From contig FJUW01000008.1 of NCBI GenBank assembly GCA_900074885.1, positions 631,561 through 695,560 of the forward strand: 64,000 bases of DNA, written 5' to 3'. The DNA is from Rhynchosporium graminicola (Eukaryota > Ascomycota > Leotiomycetes > Helotiales > Ploettnerulaceae). Below, one piece after another: positions 11,717 to 22,769 of the stretch. The notes beneath the pieces are model-generated. The model saw nothing but the letters and a program-made list of their open reading frames with translations. It ran no database searches and was not told the DNA's origin. Positions within the stretch are counted from its first letter, which is position 1, and each line of letters begins with the position of its first letter. The position numbers were made by a program, and so were the translations under genes.

Positions 11717-12342
11717 GAGTACACTTAAGTAAACTCGTTAGGTAGTTTTATGACTTTAACAAGTACAGTCAAGTGAAGCCATCAGGTGGCTTCATGACTC
11801 CGGAAGGTACAATTGAGTAATATCGTCAAGTGGTTTTATGCCTTTAGAACTCAAATCAATCAATGGGTACGAATGTATCAGCGATCGCGAAATGAAGAGT
11901 TGCATAGGGCTTGCCAGGCATGGCGTGTAAATATCAAACACTCTTCCCTCACATCTTGATGACAACGGAGTCATAGCTAATCTATCCACTTGGCTGAAAT
12001 ATCGTGTCCCATCGCAAGTCGAGTTTGTGGGGCTCCAGTCTGACCACACCGCAATTCAGAATGATTAAGTGCGCCAAACCAAGATTTGAGCAGATACATT
12101 GAGGGTTACAGTAGATGACAAATGCCCAAAGAATCGGAATACAGAAGATAGGCGGTAAACTGTGGTGAAAGACATAGTGACCTGAGAATTGAGCTCCCTC
12201 GTGATTAATCAATGTGTTAAAGTACCGCATGCTATCCGCCTCGTGTCCATCCTCACCACCCCATTGGTACTCCCCAGGCTGCTCTCTTTCCTGAAAATAA
12301 GTAACATTCCCGTTGCCAGGCAATAGAACGTTCCTGTGGACA
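11717..12342. other. Intergenic, convergent 3' regions
   Basis: Lies between the ends of the 11030 gene and the minus-strand frame ending at 12343. A minus-strand open frame (12383-11982) has a hydrophobic stretch but starts inside the neighbouring frame and has no ATG, so I do not call it. Confidence 0.4.
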
Positions 12343-13053
12343 CTATTGCGAATAAAGTAAGCTGGGGAGTTGTCCCCGGGCAAGCCTTGTCATCGGACTA
12401 TTGTCTGGCAATGTCTTTACGATACAATCATCGGATCTCAACACGATGTCGTATCTAGCCTTGGCTATCATCTCGTCCTGGAATTTCAAGAAGTCTTTTG
12501 CTTCTTCCTTCATCAGTGCCCAGAGGTCAATGAGTATTTTTGCATCATGATCTGCTCGGATTACTTCCTCCATCATGGATTGGTGGTGAGCGACAATCTT
12601 GTTAAGGTACCCTTCGAAGTGATAATAAAGTACAACATTGAAGTCTGCTAACCTTGACTTTACATAAGTTGATATAGAACTGTTGGGGCCTTTCAAAGAC
12701 TTCGGATCCGCATTGAATTTGTCGATCGTTTTGAGATTCGCATCCTTTTCCGCAATATTTTTACATTGGTAGCATTTCATTTCTCTACTTGAAATTTGCA
12801 AGCTTGCCGCCGCAAGGGCATTGCCTCGTCCACAAGAGCACCCCTTATGTCTCAGTGTCCAAGCTTTTGCTTCCCTTCTCGAATAATCTTCACAGGTTGT
12901 CCAGAATGACGTGGTGTGACCGCATCTCCTCAACGTACTATTGTCTCTGCAGATCTTAGAAAAATCGAGAGAAAGGATATGAGAGATCTGTAAGCTTCCG
13001 TTATCACAGTAGTGAACGTGTTCGATATTGATATAGCAGTTCTGCGAAACTTT
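12343..13053 (-). pseudogene. ATG-less CxH...CxxC family fragment
   Basis: A minus-strand frame is open for 236 codons, from just after a TAA at 13056-13054 to the stop at 12343. It contains RRCGHTTSF, then CSCGRG, then EMKCYQCKN, the same kind of CxH/CxxC signature as the two genes to its left, followed by a helical charged region. There is no ATG before the Cys-rich part; the first methionine lies within it. Either a 5' exon is missing from my reading or the gene is truncated. The frame upstream of the TAA is also open back to 13347, so a single in-frame stop could separate two parts of one former gene. Function unknown. Confidence 0.45.
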
Positions 13054-13258
13054 TTAGGGTTGCTTCTTGATATCTCGTATCACACGAGGACATACCGGTG
13101 ATAACGAGATAGATGACTGCTTATTGTGATTAAACAGTTGCACCGAATTTACGAGGCTGCTATATCCTCTTGAACATATGTAGTGATGGGAAATGGAAGG
13201 CTTCAGGGACGTGGAATAGCTATGGGAGGGAGCCAGTTGTCGACCCACTTTTCCCAGG

Positions 13259-13621
13259 CTACATAAGCGAGATTGGGTCAACATCAACGTCCTGACTCTC
13301 TCTGATTTGGAAATGGAAATCATAATTTCGTATTTCCTGCCCAGCATCTACCTGAAAAGACAGAAGTGCCGATAAGACAGCATTCATATTACAACCAAGA
13401 CCCCACTTGCGGCTGAAATTTAAGCAAAATACCCTTGTTGTCGGCCGAATACTGCCCATCATTCCATTGAGGACATAGTCTGTTAAGTCTTGAGAGCCAC
13501 GCAATGTCAGGAAGTCATGACTCTCCATTCCAGCATACACGTATCGGTTGATATACTGAGAGAAGATCAGTGCCAAACGACATTGGAGCATGTCAAGGAT
13601 ACCGGGCATCCGGAAGAGCAA
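13259..13621 (-). CDS. Possible exon of an unrecognised minus-strand gene
   Basis: This frame has a protein-like composition (RMPGILDMLQCRLALIFSQY, then NFSRKWGLGCNMNAV) and ends near CTTTTCAG followed by GTAGAT, a usable splice donor. It opens further upstream after a TGA with KCGLEGELQNS. It may be a 5' exon of the fragment at 12343-13053 or an independent remnant. No family recognised; weak call. Confidence 0.25.
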   Translation of the reverse strand: MLFRMPGILDMLQCRLALIFSQYINRYVYAGMESHDFLTLRGSQDLTDYVLNGMMGSIRPTTRVFCLNFSRKWGLGCNMNAVLSALLSFQVDAGQEIRNYDFHFQIRESQDVDVDPISLM

Positions 13622-14135
13622 TGATTCTCTGCTGTTCTGCAGTTCACCTTCCAGCCCACATTTGAGTCACCTTAGTAAAATCTCATTGATGTAATTGATA
13701 ACTGAAAAAAGCCTAAGACTCGAGCAATGGCCCCGCGAAGTCACGTTTTCTTTTGCCTGTCCATATCTTCAGGTTTTTGTCGATAATCTTTTTTTTGAAA
13801 ACAACAACACGCCCGCATCGTCGATTTTGAAACTCAAATTTTACGACCGCAACAGCTTTTAACATACCTCCCTGCTTCATATATGACAAGGATAATGTGC
13901 CCAGCCTCCTTCATTCCTTCCCCTACCCGTCCAAAAATAATCTTATCTCAGAACTAACAGTACCCTCCTCAGACTCACCCTGCACAAAACTCATTACAAA
14001 CCCCCTATACAGAAGTCCGAACCTCCACCTCCGAAAGCGACCTTCCGCTACTAGAACACTCCAGAAGTTCAATCAAGATCACTGATATCATAGATAACTT
14101 CACCGAAGCTCCCTCATCCTCAACCCGAACCCGCA

Positions 14136-15749
14136 ATGGAACCCGAAATTGAAGTTGAGATGGATATTGGCTCTGGTATATGCACAAAGGATATCAAGAA
14201 GCCACCGAGGAAGAAACTGATAGTGGTGATTACATCCGAAAAGCTTAAGAAACTCAACCCCGAGCCCAGAGCTGAAGTAGGAATTGAAGCCGAGATTGAT
14301 GCTGAGAAGATCGATATCGGCTCTAAGATAGGCGTGAAGGATGGCGAGAGACCAGCAGTAAAAAGAGAGAGAAAGAAAATGATCCTGGTGATAAGATCTG
14401 ACAAGCTTAAGACGCTCTTTCTTCCTCAACCTAAATTCGAACATGGACTCGAGGTGGAGGGGAGGGACATGGTACTGGGGATGAAGGATATTGACCAAGG
14501 TCTCCAGGAAGAGAACGCCTATATCGATGAAGAAACAATCCATGACCTTTTTATGGGAAACGGAGAGCTTCAGACAGACTTAGAGCAATCTGAAACGAGC
14601 GATTCAATCTCCACGATCAACGGTAAGAAACGGAAATTCTCTAAGGACCCCGAGACTGAAGCAATAATTCCAACGGCCTCTGAGTACATGTCCACAGTTA
14701 CTAGCTCAGAGGATGATTCAGATACCAAATCTCTGATTTACAAGAAACGCAAATTCATGCTGAAATTCAGACTTGACCCGAATACTCTCAAACGCTTCAA
14801 CTCCTATCCAGAAAACGTAGGATTTTCAAGCACTTTATCCAGCAATTCCTCGGATGATGGCACCGTCGATACCACCACTCAACCTCATTCTCCATCCCCT
14901 TCACCCAAGGTCGCCAGAACACCAACTCCGCCACCTCAAACGCATGCACAAACATACCCTCAAAGCCTCCTCATAACTTCAGCCCCCGAAGCCCAAACTA
15001 ATCTTGATGCAGAATTCTGCTTCCTCTGCAAATCAACACACTCATCACCCTGCCCCTTGAACCCCTTCCCGGAATACACGACACTCACCAGAGCCCCGGT
15101 TGTATTTCCGACCAACGACTCCTCCAACAATAATATCGACATCCGATCTCCATTTTCACGGAACCTCGTCGCTCAAATACCGACTATCTCGTCAGGATTG
15201 AACATGCAACCTCTCGCATACAGACCTCTGCAACCCCCGACCTCCACCATACCCACCAACCCACGCATGCAGAAATGCCTCACCTGCGAAGGAATCCACT
15301 CAGGAACCTGCGTCTCGAACGCCATCCGCCTCGATGAGATTGAAGGAAACCTATCCCTCTTCGACACATTGACACGTATCGGTCAGGTCATCATACAGGA
15401 AGTACAATCTCACCTGGCAGCTCACGCTCTCGCCTCAGCCTCCAGCTCTCCAGACACATCCGACGAAGACCGAGAAATCATAGCCGAAGCAGCATCAATC
15501 CAGGCCGAGAAAGACATAGAAGTTCTCATCAAGCTTGGTGAGATGTTCATGGATTGGGACGCGAATAGCAGACCTCTACTTTTGGAAGAAGCTATGCGAG
15601 AAGGCGATATGGAGGAAGTTGAGTGTGTGAGGGGTGAGATCAAGAAGGTGAGGGATGAAGACCAGGAACAGATTGTAAGTCGTGCCGACGCCGAGCGATG
15701 GTTTGATGATTTGAAGGGGTTTCTTAGTGGTGGCGGAAGGGGGAAGTAA
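14136..15749 (+). CDS. Uncharacterised protein with repeated basic motif and two CxxCxxxHxxxC knuckles
   Basis: Single exon of 537 aa. Three copies of a basic/hydrophobic motif occur in the first half: RKKLIVVITSEKLKKL, RKKMILVIRSDKLKTL and KRKFMLKFRLDPNTLKRF. Two short Cys/His knuckles follow: CFLCKSTHSSPC and CLTCEGIHSGTC, each C-x2-C-x3-H-x3-C. This is close to but not the same as the retroviral C-x2-C-x4-H-x4-C zinc knuckle. Between them lie Pro/Ser-rich disordered segments. The C-terminal 150 residues are helical and acidic (EIEGNLSLFDTLTRIGQVI to RWFDDLKGFL). Start codon chosen because upstream in-frame sequence meets TAG. No catalytic motif. It may bind nucleic acid or protein through the knuckles; this is inference. 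Confidence 0.75.
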   Translation: MEPEIEVEMDIGSGICTKDIKKPPRKKLIVVITSEKLKKLNPEPRAEVGIEAEIDAEKIDIGSKIGVKDGERPAVKRERKKMILVIRSDKLKTLFLPQPKFEHGLEVEGRDMVLGMKDIDQGLQEENAYIDEETIHDLFMGNGELQTDLEQSETSDSISTINGKKRKFSKDPETEAIIPTASEYMSTVTSSEDDSDTKSLIYKKRKFMLKFRLDPNTLKRFNSYPENVGFSSTLSSNSSDDGTVDTTTQPHSPSPSPKVARTPTPPPQTHAQTYPQSLLITSAPEAQTNLDAEFCFLCKSTHSSPCPLNPFPEYTTLTRAPVVFPTNDSSNNNIDIRSPFSRNLVAQIPTISSGLNMQPLAYRPLQPPTSTIPTNPRMQKCLTCEGIHSGTCVSNAIRLDEIEGNLSLFDTLTRIGQVIIQEVQSHLAAHALASASSSPDTSDEDREIIAEAASIQAEKDIEVLIKLGEMFMDWDANSRPLLLEEAMREGDMEEVECVRGEIKKVRDEDQEQIVSRADAERWFDDLKGFLSGGGRGK

Positions 15750-16319
15750 ATCTGTCCCATCCGCTGGTGTGTCTGGCGGCGTGAGGGTGAAGAATTTAGC
15801 TTATTTGGGCGGGGGCTAAGGAAATTCAGGTGGTGACATCATTGAGGAAGGAACGAGTGGTATTGCGTACTGGTGAAAAAGGTTACCGTTGCTTTTGCAT
15901 TTCTCGTGGATTAGATTGCAGACAAGAAAACAATTACAAAATTTAGACATTCTCAAATAGACAGTTCTCGCAGATGCTAGTACGTATCAGCACCAGCTTA
16001 CGTTGAGGCATTTATTCAATCTGGTTCTCCGCGCTGTACTGGTAGAGAACACCTCCACGATAGCCTATCACCATGTTGGGGCAGTGAGAGGGTATAGGTT
16101 AAACAGAGCATGTTATAGGTTGACGTATTGTATTCTGCTTCCTGACTATGCATTTTAGCTCCAGACTATCCAGATGCCTCCAACTCGGTAAATTTTGGAC
16201 TAAGCATACCTTAGCAATAGCCACCATAAGTTGGAGGGAGCAATGCTGTCAAGAATAGAATACTGCCAAGGATACCAAATAGCAAGCTGGAACCATCATC
16301 GCCCAACCCCGTGATACAT
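15750..16319. other. Intergenic, convergent 3' ends
   Basis: Lies between the 3' ends of the 14136 gene and MKT1. No gene seen; presumably both 3' UTRs. Confidence 0.5.
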
Positions 16320-18645
16320 CTACTTTCTCTTGACCAGGTATGCATGTGCATTGTCCCAGACTTTCTTGTCCGCCTCGCTGATCTCCTTGCCGAGTGTTGA
16401 CACACCTTCATACACAGCATCAAAGAATCTGAAAGCAACATCGAGATCCTCAGCAAAGTTGACGCTGTGTGGAAGGTACTTCTTGACGTAATCTGCCTTG
16501 TTAGCCTCGCGTTGATCCGCAGTCCATTCGGCCTTGAGGAAATCGTCCAGATAAGTTTTGACAGCAATTCCGAGACTGGTATCGATATCTTTGGAGAATG
16601 GAAGACTGCGACATGTCAGTATATATACTGTGAAGGGAGAATCAACATACCTTCGACCTAACCCATTACAATCGTCCCGAGGACGCGTTCCTTGGCCATT
16701 CAATAGCAAGGAAGCGAGGACACCCTCCAACAAGTCTCGGTCTGTCTCGCGTACTTCCTTGATTATCGAATGATACGACAAGAAATTCTTGCTCAGAGGG
16801 CCAGTATAACCTAGATTTTGGTGACGGAGTTTGAGCAGGCAGGAAAGGCGTCCAATCAAGATACAGTTCGCCTTGTCTTCGTCAGTCCCACGAAGAGGCG
16901 CGCCAATCAGCTCGCCGTGGCGATTGCGTGAGTTGAGATTGTCAAATCTCAAAAGCTCAAAAGCAAGGAACGCAGCCTCTTCGAGATGGTGAATATCCTT
17001 ATACTTTTTGACAGATGGAGTGATTGCTTTCAGAGTCGATGCCAGTGCCTTACCCCAGTTGGACAATTGATGTTGGTCATTGATGTAACCTCTGAGATGA
17101 AGGAATCGCCAGAGAACATTCGACTGAAGCTCCATCTTCGAATCGATACCGGTGACATGGCTGCCCTTGGGTGATGCGACATAGATGGAAGCTGCAGGAA
17201 AATCTTTAGACTGTAAAGCCAAGAGAGCAAATGACAGAGTTCCTGGTGCGAACCCTATGGATTTCGCTTGTTCTTCTAGCTGTGCATCTTTGACTCCCCA
17301 TGAATCGGTCTGCTGGTTCGTCTGAGGTTGCATGTTTCGGTGGACAAGGGTCTTCTTCAAGCTTTCGTCAAACCAGAATACCATCTCGATATCCTTAAAC
17401 TGTATAGCTCTGGCAAGACGAGAAGAAACCAGCGCAGCGGTCGTCTCTTTTAAGGGAAGAAGTGACTGGGTGACAAGCTTCTTGTACTCATCCGAAACTA
17501 CACCGTCCAAGGTAGGGAAGACGTGCCACTTCAAGTGTACAAAGCAATTCATGATTCGTGGGCCAATCAAAGCTTTGGAGAGATAGTGGTAAAGTTCATC
17601 AGGCATACGTAGACCCGTGTATTCCGTATGGTCGCTGTGAAGACCATCCGAAGGCCGAATGATAACAGCACCATCTTCTTGGACCGTGGGGCAAAGCTTG
17701 ACGCTCAGCTTTGCCTTTCGATACTTGTCCAGCCAAGTAGGATCGCGCGTCTCAAGAATATCTTGGAACGTACTGCAAGTAGTGGCGACCGAGCGATTAG
17801 AGGTCCTTAGGAGATTGATCGCATCTATAAGCGTATAAGGTTGAGAAGAAATAATGTTTTCGATCTGGAGTGGAGGAAATGGTGGTAGGAAAGATGTGCC
17901 GACTAAGAGAAGTGCATCGTGGAACATCTCGGGATGGGCGGTGACATTCAATTTTGTAAGCAACTCCGATTTGAATATTCCGGAGAAGGCCTTCTCCTCC
18001 CAGTCAGTTGCGGTCGGTGGATTAATGATTGCATCGTTAATCTCATATAGTAGCAGCTCTTTTGAGCCCATGATGCCATCAATGTATGCCTCTTCTATGG
18101 TATCAAGATAGGCAAGCTGGAGAATGGTTAGCTGAGCTTGTCAGGAGGAGCTCTTCATCATACCTGAGCACATGCACTCAATGGCGCTATCTGAAAATCC
18201 AGTTGTCTCTCAGCCAGTACTTCCTGTAAAATGTGGTACAAGTCTTGAGGTCGCACAGCACCTGCAAATCGTCAGTTCTAGCTCCAGTGTTATTCGAGAA
18301 CAACGTACCAGAAGTACCAAATGTCTTCACAGCTTCTTCAGGTTGATTATTGCCGTACAGCTCCCAGGCCTTTTGAGTTTTTGTGAGAGCTGCCTTCCCA
18401 TTTCTGAGGGTCATCTCATCTTTGCCAACAATAGATTGGCCGTCGAAGACAAACAAAGGTCTCATATGGTTGGAAGACCACTTATCCAGCTCGTTCTCGA
18501 TATGGTGCTTCAAGGCTATTGGATCCCCACCCAGGGCTGCAAGGAGTGGTTCGTGGGCAGGCTGGTCATGCAGGTGGATCATGTTTCGGAGGTATGAGGT
18601 TGCTTCGACACCAATCACAGCATTTTTCGTGTCAGAAAATGGCAT
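16320..18645 (-). CDS. MKT1: MKT1, XPG-like post-transcriptional regulator
   Basis: Exons 18645-18309, 18261-18164, 18116-16651 and 16605-16320 total 2187 nt (728 aa, the usual family size). The N-terminus is an XPG-N/XPG-I fold: IGVEATSYL, then LFVFDGQSIVGKDE, GAVRPQDLYHILQEVLAERQ and IAPLSACAQ LAYLD. The C-terminal half is the Mkt1-specific region with GLGRSLPFSKDID. In yeast Mkt1 works with Pbp1 in post-transcriptional control of mRNAs, in the cytoplasm. The first acidic residue of the nuclease site reads Glu (GVEAT) where XPG enzymes have Asp, in line with the family not being an active nuclease. The last intron (16606-16650) is 45 nt, in frame and free of stops. The N-terminus may be about 15 residues shorter than in relatives, so an extra 5' exon is possible. 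Confidence 0.9.
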
Positions 18646-18698
18646 TTTGCTGTTACTTGTCAGTTTTGGAGTTGCTTGGTCAATTGAGGCGCAACCTA

Positions 18699-19181
18699 CT
18701 ATACATCTGAGTTGACACTGAATTCTGCATCTTGGACTGCATCACAGTTATTGTTAGCATATGGCCAATTCGATCCAAGTTCTCCCGTCTCTGCAGGATA
18801 ACAGAGCTGGATAGCATAATCTATGAGGCTCATGGTATAACGGTCCTGCGCCGGATTGCCAGTCATGTTCCTCGATCCATTGACGATCAAAGAAGGAAAT
18901 GCTTGATCCAATCCCGGAAGCATGGGAGGTTCCGCAGACTCCATGATTGTGTTGCGCAGAGGCGCATATGATTGAGCTCTGGCCCGACCATATTCTATGG
19001 GGGATCCATCGATGAAACCCAATCGAAGGGAGTATTCAGAATTACGGCGGTGCCCAAGTCGGGTGTGATCAACTGGCACAGCAGGATCTGGATGCCAGGA
19101 CTCATCATCCATTTGAACGATGATGTGCCCATTTTGGTGACCGTACGACTCGTCTTCTATGTCGTCTTCACCGATTGCCAT
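18699..19181 (-). CDS. Orphan ORF just upstream of MKT1
   Basis: A 160-codon minus-strand frame with an ATG at 19181 ends only 53 bp before the MKT1 start. The product is acidic at the N-terminus (GEDDIEDES) and rich in Asp, Pro and Asn, with no domain, signal peptide or membrane segment. I tried joining it to MKT1 or to an ATG near 19253, but the phases give stops. It could be an independent small gene, part of a longer MKT1 5' leader, or chance. Confidence 0.35.
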   Translation of the reverse strand: MAIGEDDIEDESYGHQNGHIIVQMDDESWHPDPAVPVDHTRLGHRRNSEYSLRLGFIDGSPIEYGRARAQSYAPLRNTIMESAEPPMLPGLDQAFPSLIVNGSRNMTGNPAQDRYTMSLIDYAIQLCYPAETGELGSNWPYANNNCDAVQDAEFSVNSDV

Positions 19182-20501
19182 TATGCCGATCCAGGTGCTG
19201 CTATATTTCGGAAGGGAGGAATCAAGGATGAGATGGGGACTTACGAGGCATCGTGAACGAAAGAGCAGAGCGGCTGCTCAAGCTAAACGTGTTGCGCAGA
19301 TTGCTCTTTCCTTTTGTAATGGCAAATACCAAGCTGGAAATGCGATGCGATGTGATTGGGAAATCGAGTCGAGTCCAGTCCAGTATTGAGGGTGAGGAGA
19401 TGACGGAAGGAGCGATCGCAAGATGTTTGCTTGAATAGGATAGACTTGGAAGCTGATGCCGTCAGAAAAGAGCGAGACAAGATAGATTGGAGTGGATGAT
19501 GGTGCTTACTCGAAGATGTTCGCAGATCGGAGAGACGAGGAGTTGTGTATGGAATATTATAATGTTGGCGTTGGTAGATAAGTAAAGAAGGTAGCTAGCG
19601 GTACCTTCTAGGTGATTGAAGCTCGAGCTCGAATTCTGGGGTGTGTGAGGTTCAGTCAGACCCAGTCAATGGGAATGGGGCAGCTCCCGCTAGCTTGGCG
19701 CTAAGATCGGCAGGGGAAACTTTAAAAAGCCTTACTGTAGTGAGCCGTAGGTACTGTACCTAGGTAGATACCTAATAAAGGGATGTCGACTGCCCTTATT
19801 GCGCAACACATGAGACACTCTACCCGACGTTAAAAGGAAAAGTCACTCACGATGCATTTCATATCTCAAACCAAATTCGATACGACAACGCCTATCAAAC
19901 GGAAAATACCACATCTCGTACCTCGGCCTTATGCTATGTAGATGGCACTGATGTAAAATCTGCTCGAACGCATTCCAGCATACCTTTTAACTGACTTATC
20001 CATACCAACTACATAATAACGACACCATACGTTAATCGACGTCCTCTCTTCAGATGTCTCTCCCTTCCATCGTGAGAAATTGTCTCGCGTTTGACAAATT
20101 CTCTATCAAGAGTAGTGGCGAGTAAAATGTCCGGGAATTTTATAAGTTATATGAAAGAGAGAAACATGTGATAGCATGATCAGAACGAATAAGGTAAGTA
20201 TGAGCTCTAAAATTGGACTTGAAAGAGGAGATGGAAATGGATTTGCACTTGGAAATGGTTAAAGGCGGCTTGCTATCACTTGAGGTCAGAAAGAGATTAA
20301 ATGTTCAGCCGTTTCTATTTGTCAATCTCAAAATATTTATAGTAAGTCCGAATTGAGAAGGGACGTGCGAAACACTTTTCTCTTCCAAAATTCTCGTGTC
20401 CGCAAGTACTGCACAAGATCTCATCATTGGTGCTTGATTTCGACCATACTCCGTGACCTTCCATGCGGTCAAATTGTTGCCAGCACTTTCCCTCTGATCC
20501 C
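19182..20501. other. Intergenic, 1.3 kb
   Basis: No gene recognised. Short open frames overlap on both strands without support. A palindromic TACCTAGGTA-type motif cluster at about 19748-19774 resembles sequence often seen in ascomycete intergenic DNA. Confidence 0.5.
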
Positions 20502-21810
20502 TCATGATTTCGTAGCTTCGGTATCTTTCTCCTCATCATACAATGTCCCATATGTAGCCTTCAACCTACTCATCAAATGCTCATCCGCAGTCATCGCTTC
20601 CACTCCCATCCCAGCGCCAGAATCTGCACCCCCCAGCTCCTGCACCATCTCACTGGGCACGGGTTCTAAAATCGTAGAACCCATCGGATGTCCAAAATAC
20701 GCAATGCTATATCGATCCTCTCCACCTTCCTTACCATCGCCTGGAAACACGACTCGATGAACAGTACTCTTGAAAAGGCCATTCGTCCAATGACTCAGCA
20801 AATCGCCAATATTGACTAATATCGGAGGTGAAGCATCGTTTTCCGTGCCGGGTGGAAAGACAGGCACGGGTGTCCAGGAGGCGGCGTTTCTGTAGTCGCG
20901 CAAGAGATGGGAGGCAGTGGGTGGTGGGATGATTTCTAGTCCTGGTTGACCGGGACGTTGGAAGAGGAGTGTTATGGAGCCGTAGTCCGAGTGTGCTCCT
21001 GCTCTGATATCAATCTCTGGTTTGTAATCTGCATTTGAAGGGATAGGAGGATAGTGGAGGAAACGGAGCGTGCAGGAACTGGGCTCGGAGCCTCGGTGGC
21101 GGCTGGCGAACCAGTCTGATCCTCCTTTTGAGGGATCAACCTGGGGTTGATCAGTATGGAAAAAGGCAGCTTCAAAGTGAAATTACCTTGAGGCCGATGG
21201 CAAAAAGAACGAGGATCTTTCCCATCAGGTCGTGGCAGTAATTTTGAAACCTATCGAGTCGTTCCTCATGGGGTTCAAAAGCGGGAGGTAGAGGTTGTTG
21301 AGCTTTCCCATTGAAAAACTCGGCAAGATTGAACGCCCTTGATATGGTAAGTCTAGGTTTTACGGGTCAGCAAAGAGTAAACTTTTACTCTTTAAAGTCT
21401 CCAATCTGCTTGCGTGTCAGAAATCCGATGGCATGCAGAGCTACAAGAGCATACCCTCTGATTCGTAGTATCCAAAGTCTCCGCATGCATACCCACCCAT
21501 CCTCGATTGTTCGTTTGTATCCTACAAGGCTCTTTCTCCTCAGTCGGAGACTCGAAGAAGCTTTTTGACTGTAGATTTCATGTCAGACATGTGCTCAGCA
21601 CAAGAAATGATGAAGCTTTACCAGAGCGAAAATATCGTCAATGACTTCCACTGGGATATCTTTTCCTAGACTCTTCAAGTACACGAAGCCGTATGTAGTT
21701 GCTGCATCAACAAGCCGTTTCGCTATTTCTGATTGAGGAAGAGATCCTGAAATATCGATGACTGGGATTTGTCCCATTGGCCCCGATGCTGGTTCAAGCG
21801 ATAAGGTCAT
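20502..21810 (-). CDS. 2-oxoglutarate/Fe(II)-dependent dioxygenase, isopenicillin-N-synthase-like
   Basis: Exons 21810-21622, 21568-21455, 21405-21389, 21337-21187 and 21140-20502 total 1110 nt (369 aa). The N-terminal DIOX_N part begins QIPVIDISG and includes YGFVYLKS. The catalytic double-stranded beta-helix has GAHSDYGSITLL (His207 and Asp209), STVHRVVFPG (His285) and DRYSIAYF (Arg about 300, which binds 2-oxoglutarate). These are the standard iron triad and co-substrate arginine, so the enzyme should be active. The third exon is only 17 nt but is needed to keep the frame through GDFKEAFNLAEFFNGKAQQ, a well-known family segment. The substrate cannot be told from sequence. Such enzymes occur in secondary metabolism and general detoxification; no biosynthetic cluster surrounds it here. 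Confidence 0.88.
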
Positions 21811-22769
21811 ACTTATGTAAAGGTTCAAGAATTGTATGCTTCCCTCAGAATCTTAGCTTTATGCTATTAACACGATGATCCGTGAAAGCTTGATTGAGTG
21901 CTCATAACGTGTAAATTAAGCTTGGATCGTTACCACAGGCAGTCCGCAGGGCTGCAAGAACCGCGATGACCCCCACTTTGTCCCCAGGCCAATCACCAAG
22001 CCGAAGCACGAGACTAGAGTGTCATCAGTTGCTTCGACTTCTTCCTACAGTGCTATAATTTATTCATGAGCTAGCTTGTCTTGCCATTCGTCCCTTTGCG
22101 ATATTTCCTCTTATATCAGGACCTACCTCAACGCGCCGTCGACTTCGAGGGGACGAAGTCGACTTGAGACACTGAAGACCGAGTTAAATATATGTAAATT
22201 AAAATTACAAAATCTATAGCAAAAAGATCACACATTCAAGCAATCACGCGAGAAAGTCCATCAGATTTAGGGATTTCTTCATTGGTTGGGAATTCTCTCA
22301 AACACACAGTCATTACTATGTGCAACTCCGCCATCGTCTCCATCGTCACCATCCATATCAGCCAGAGGAGGCGCTTTCAAGCGACCTCGCTCGATAAGTG
22401 AGTACCATATTCTTGATACTCGTTTCAAGAAAGATCAGGAGCTTTCAAGCTACTCTGTCTGGCATTGCGAATCAAAATTCTTAGTAAAAAACAACGCCGG
22501 TGATGTGCCATGGGTGTGTGAACAAAAGGGAAATACATGATGGTGAATCTTTCGCTAATCATTGGTCACATCCGGAGGGGGCACCTATCGCATAGGCGGT
22601 GGTTCGTGCTGTAGAAAATGGGGCGGTGGCGATGAAATATGTGAATGCCTAGAGTCGACTTCGAGTATTCGGCGATTAGAATGTGTATGGTGTGCTGATG
22701 CAAAAAGGGGAAAGTATGTCGAGGCATACCAGAGGGGATCAAAACCTTGCAATGCAAGCTTATGCAAGC
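21811..22769. other. Intergenic between the dioxygenase start and importin alpha 3' end
   Basis: No gene seen. The left part is the likely promoter of the dioxygenase; the right part holds the 3' UTR of importin alpha. Confidence 0.5.

Noticed and set aside
11982..12383. Minus-strand frame with a hydrophobic stretch
   Set aside because: No ATG, overlaps the 12343-13053 frame, and no splice links them convincingly.
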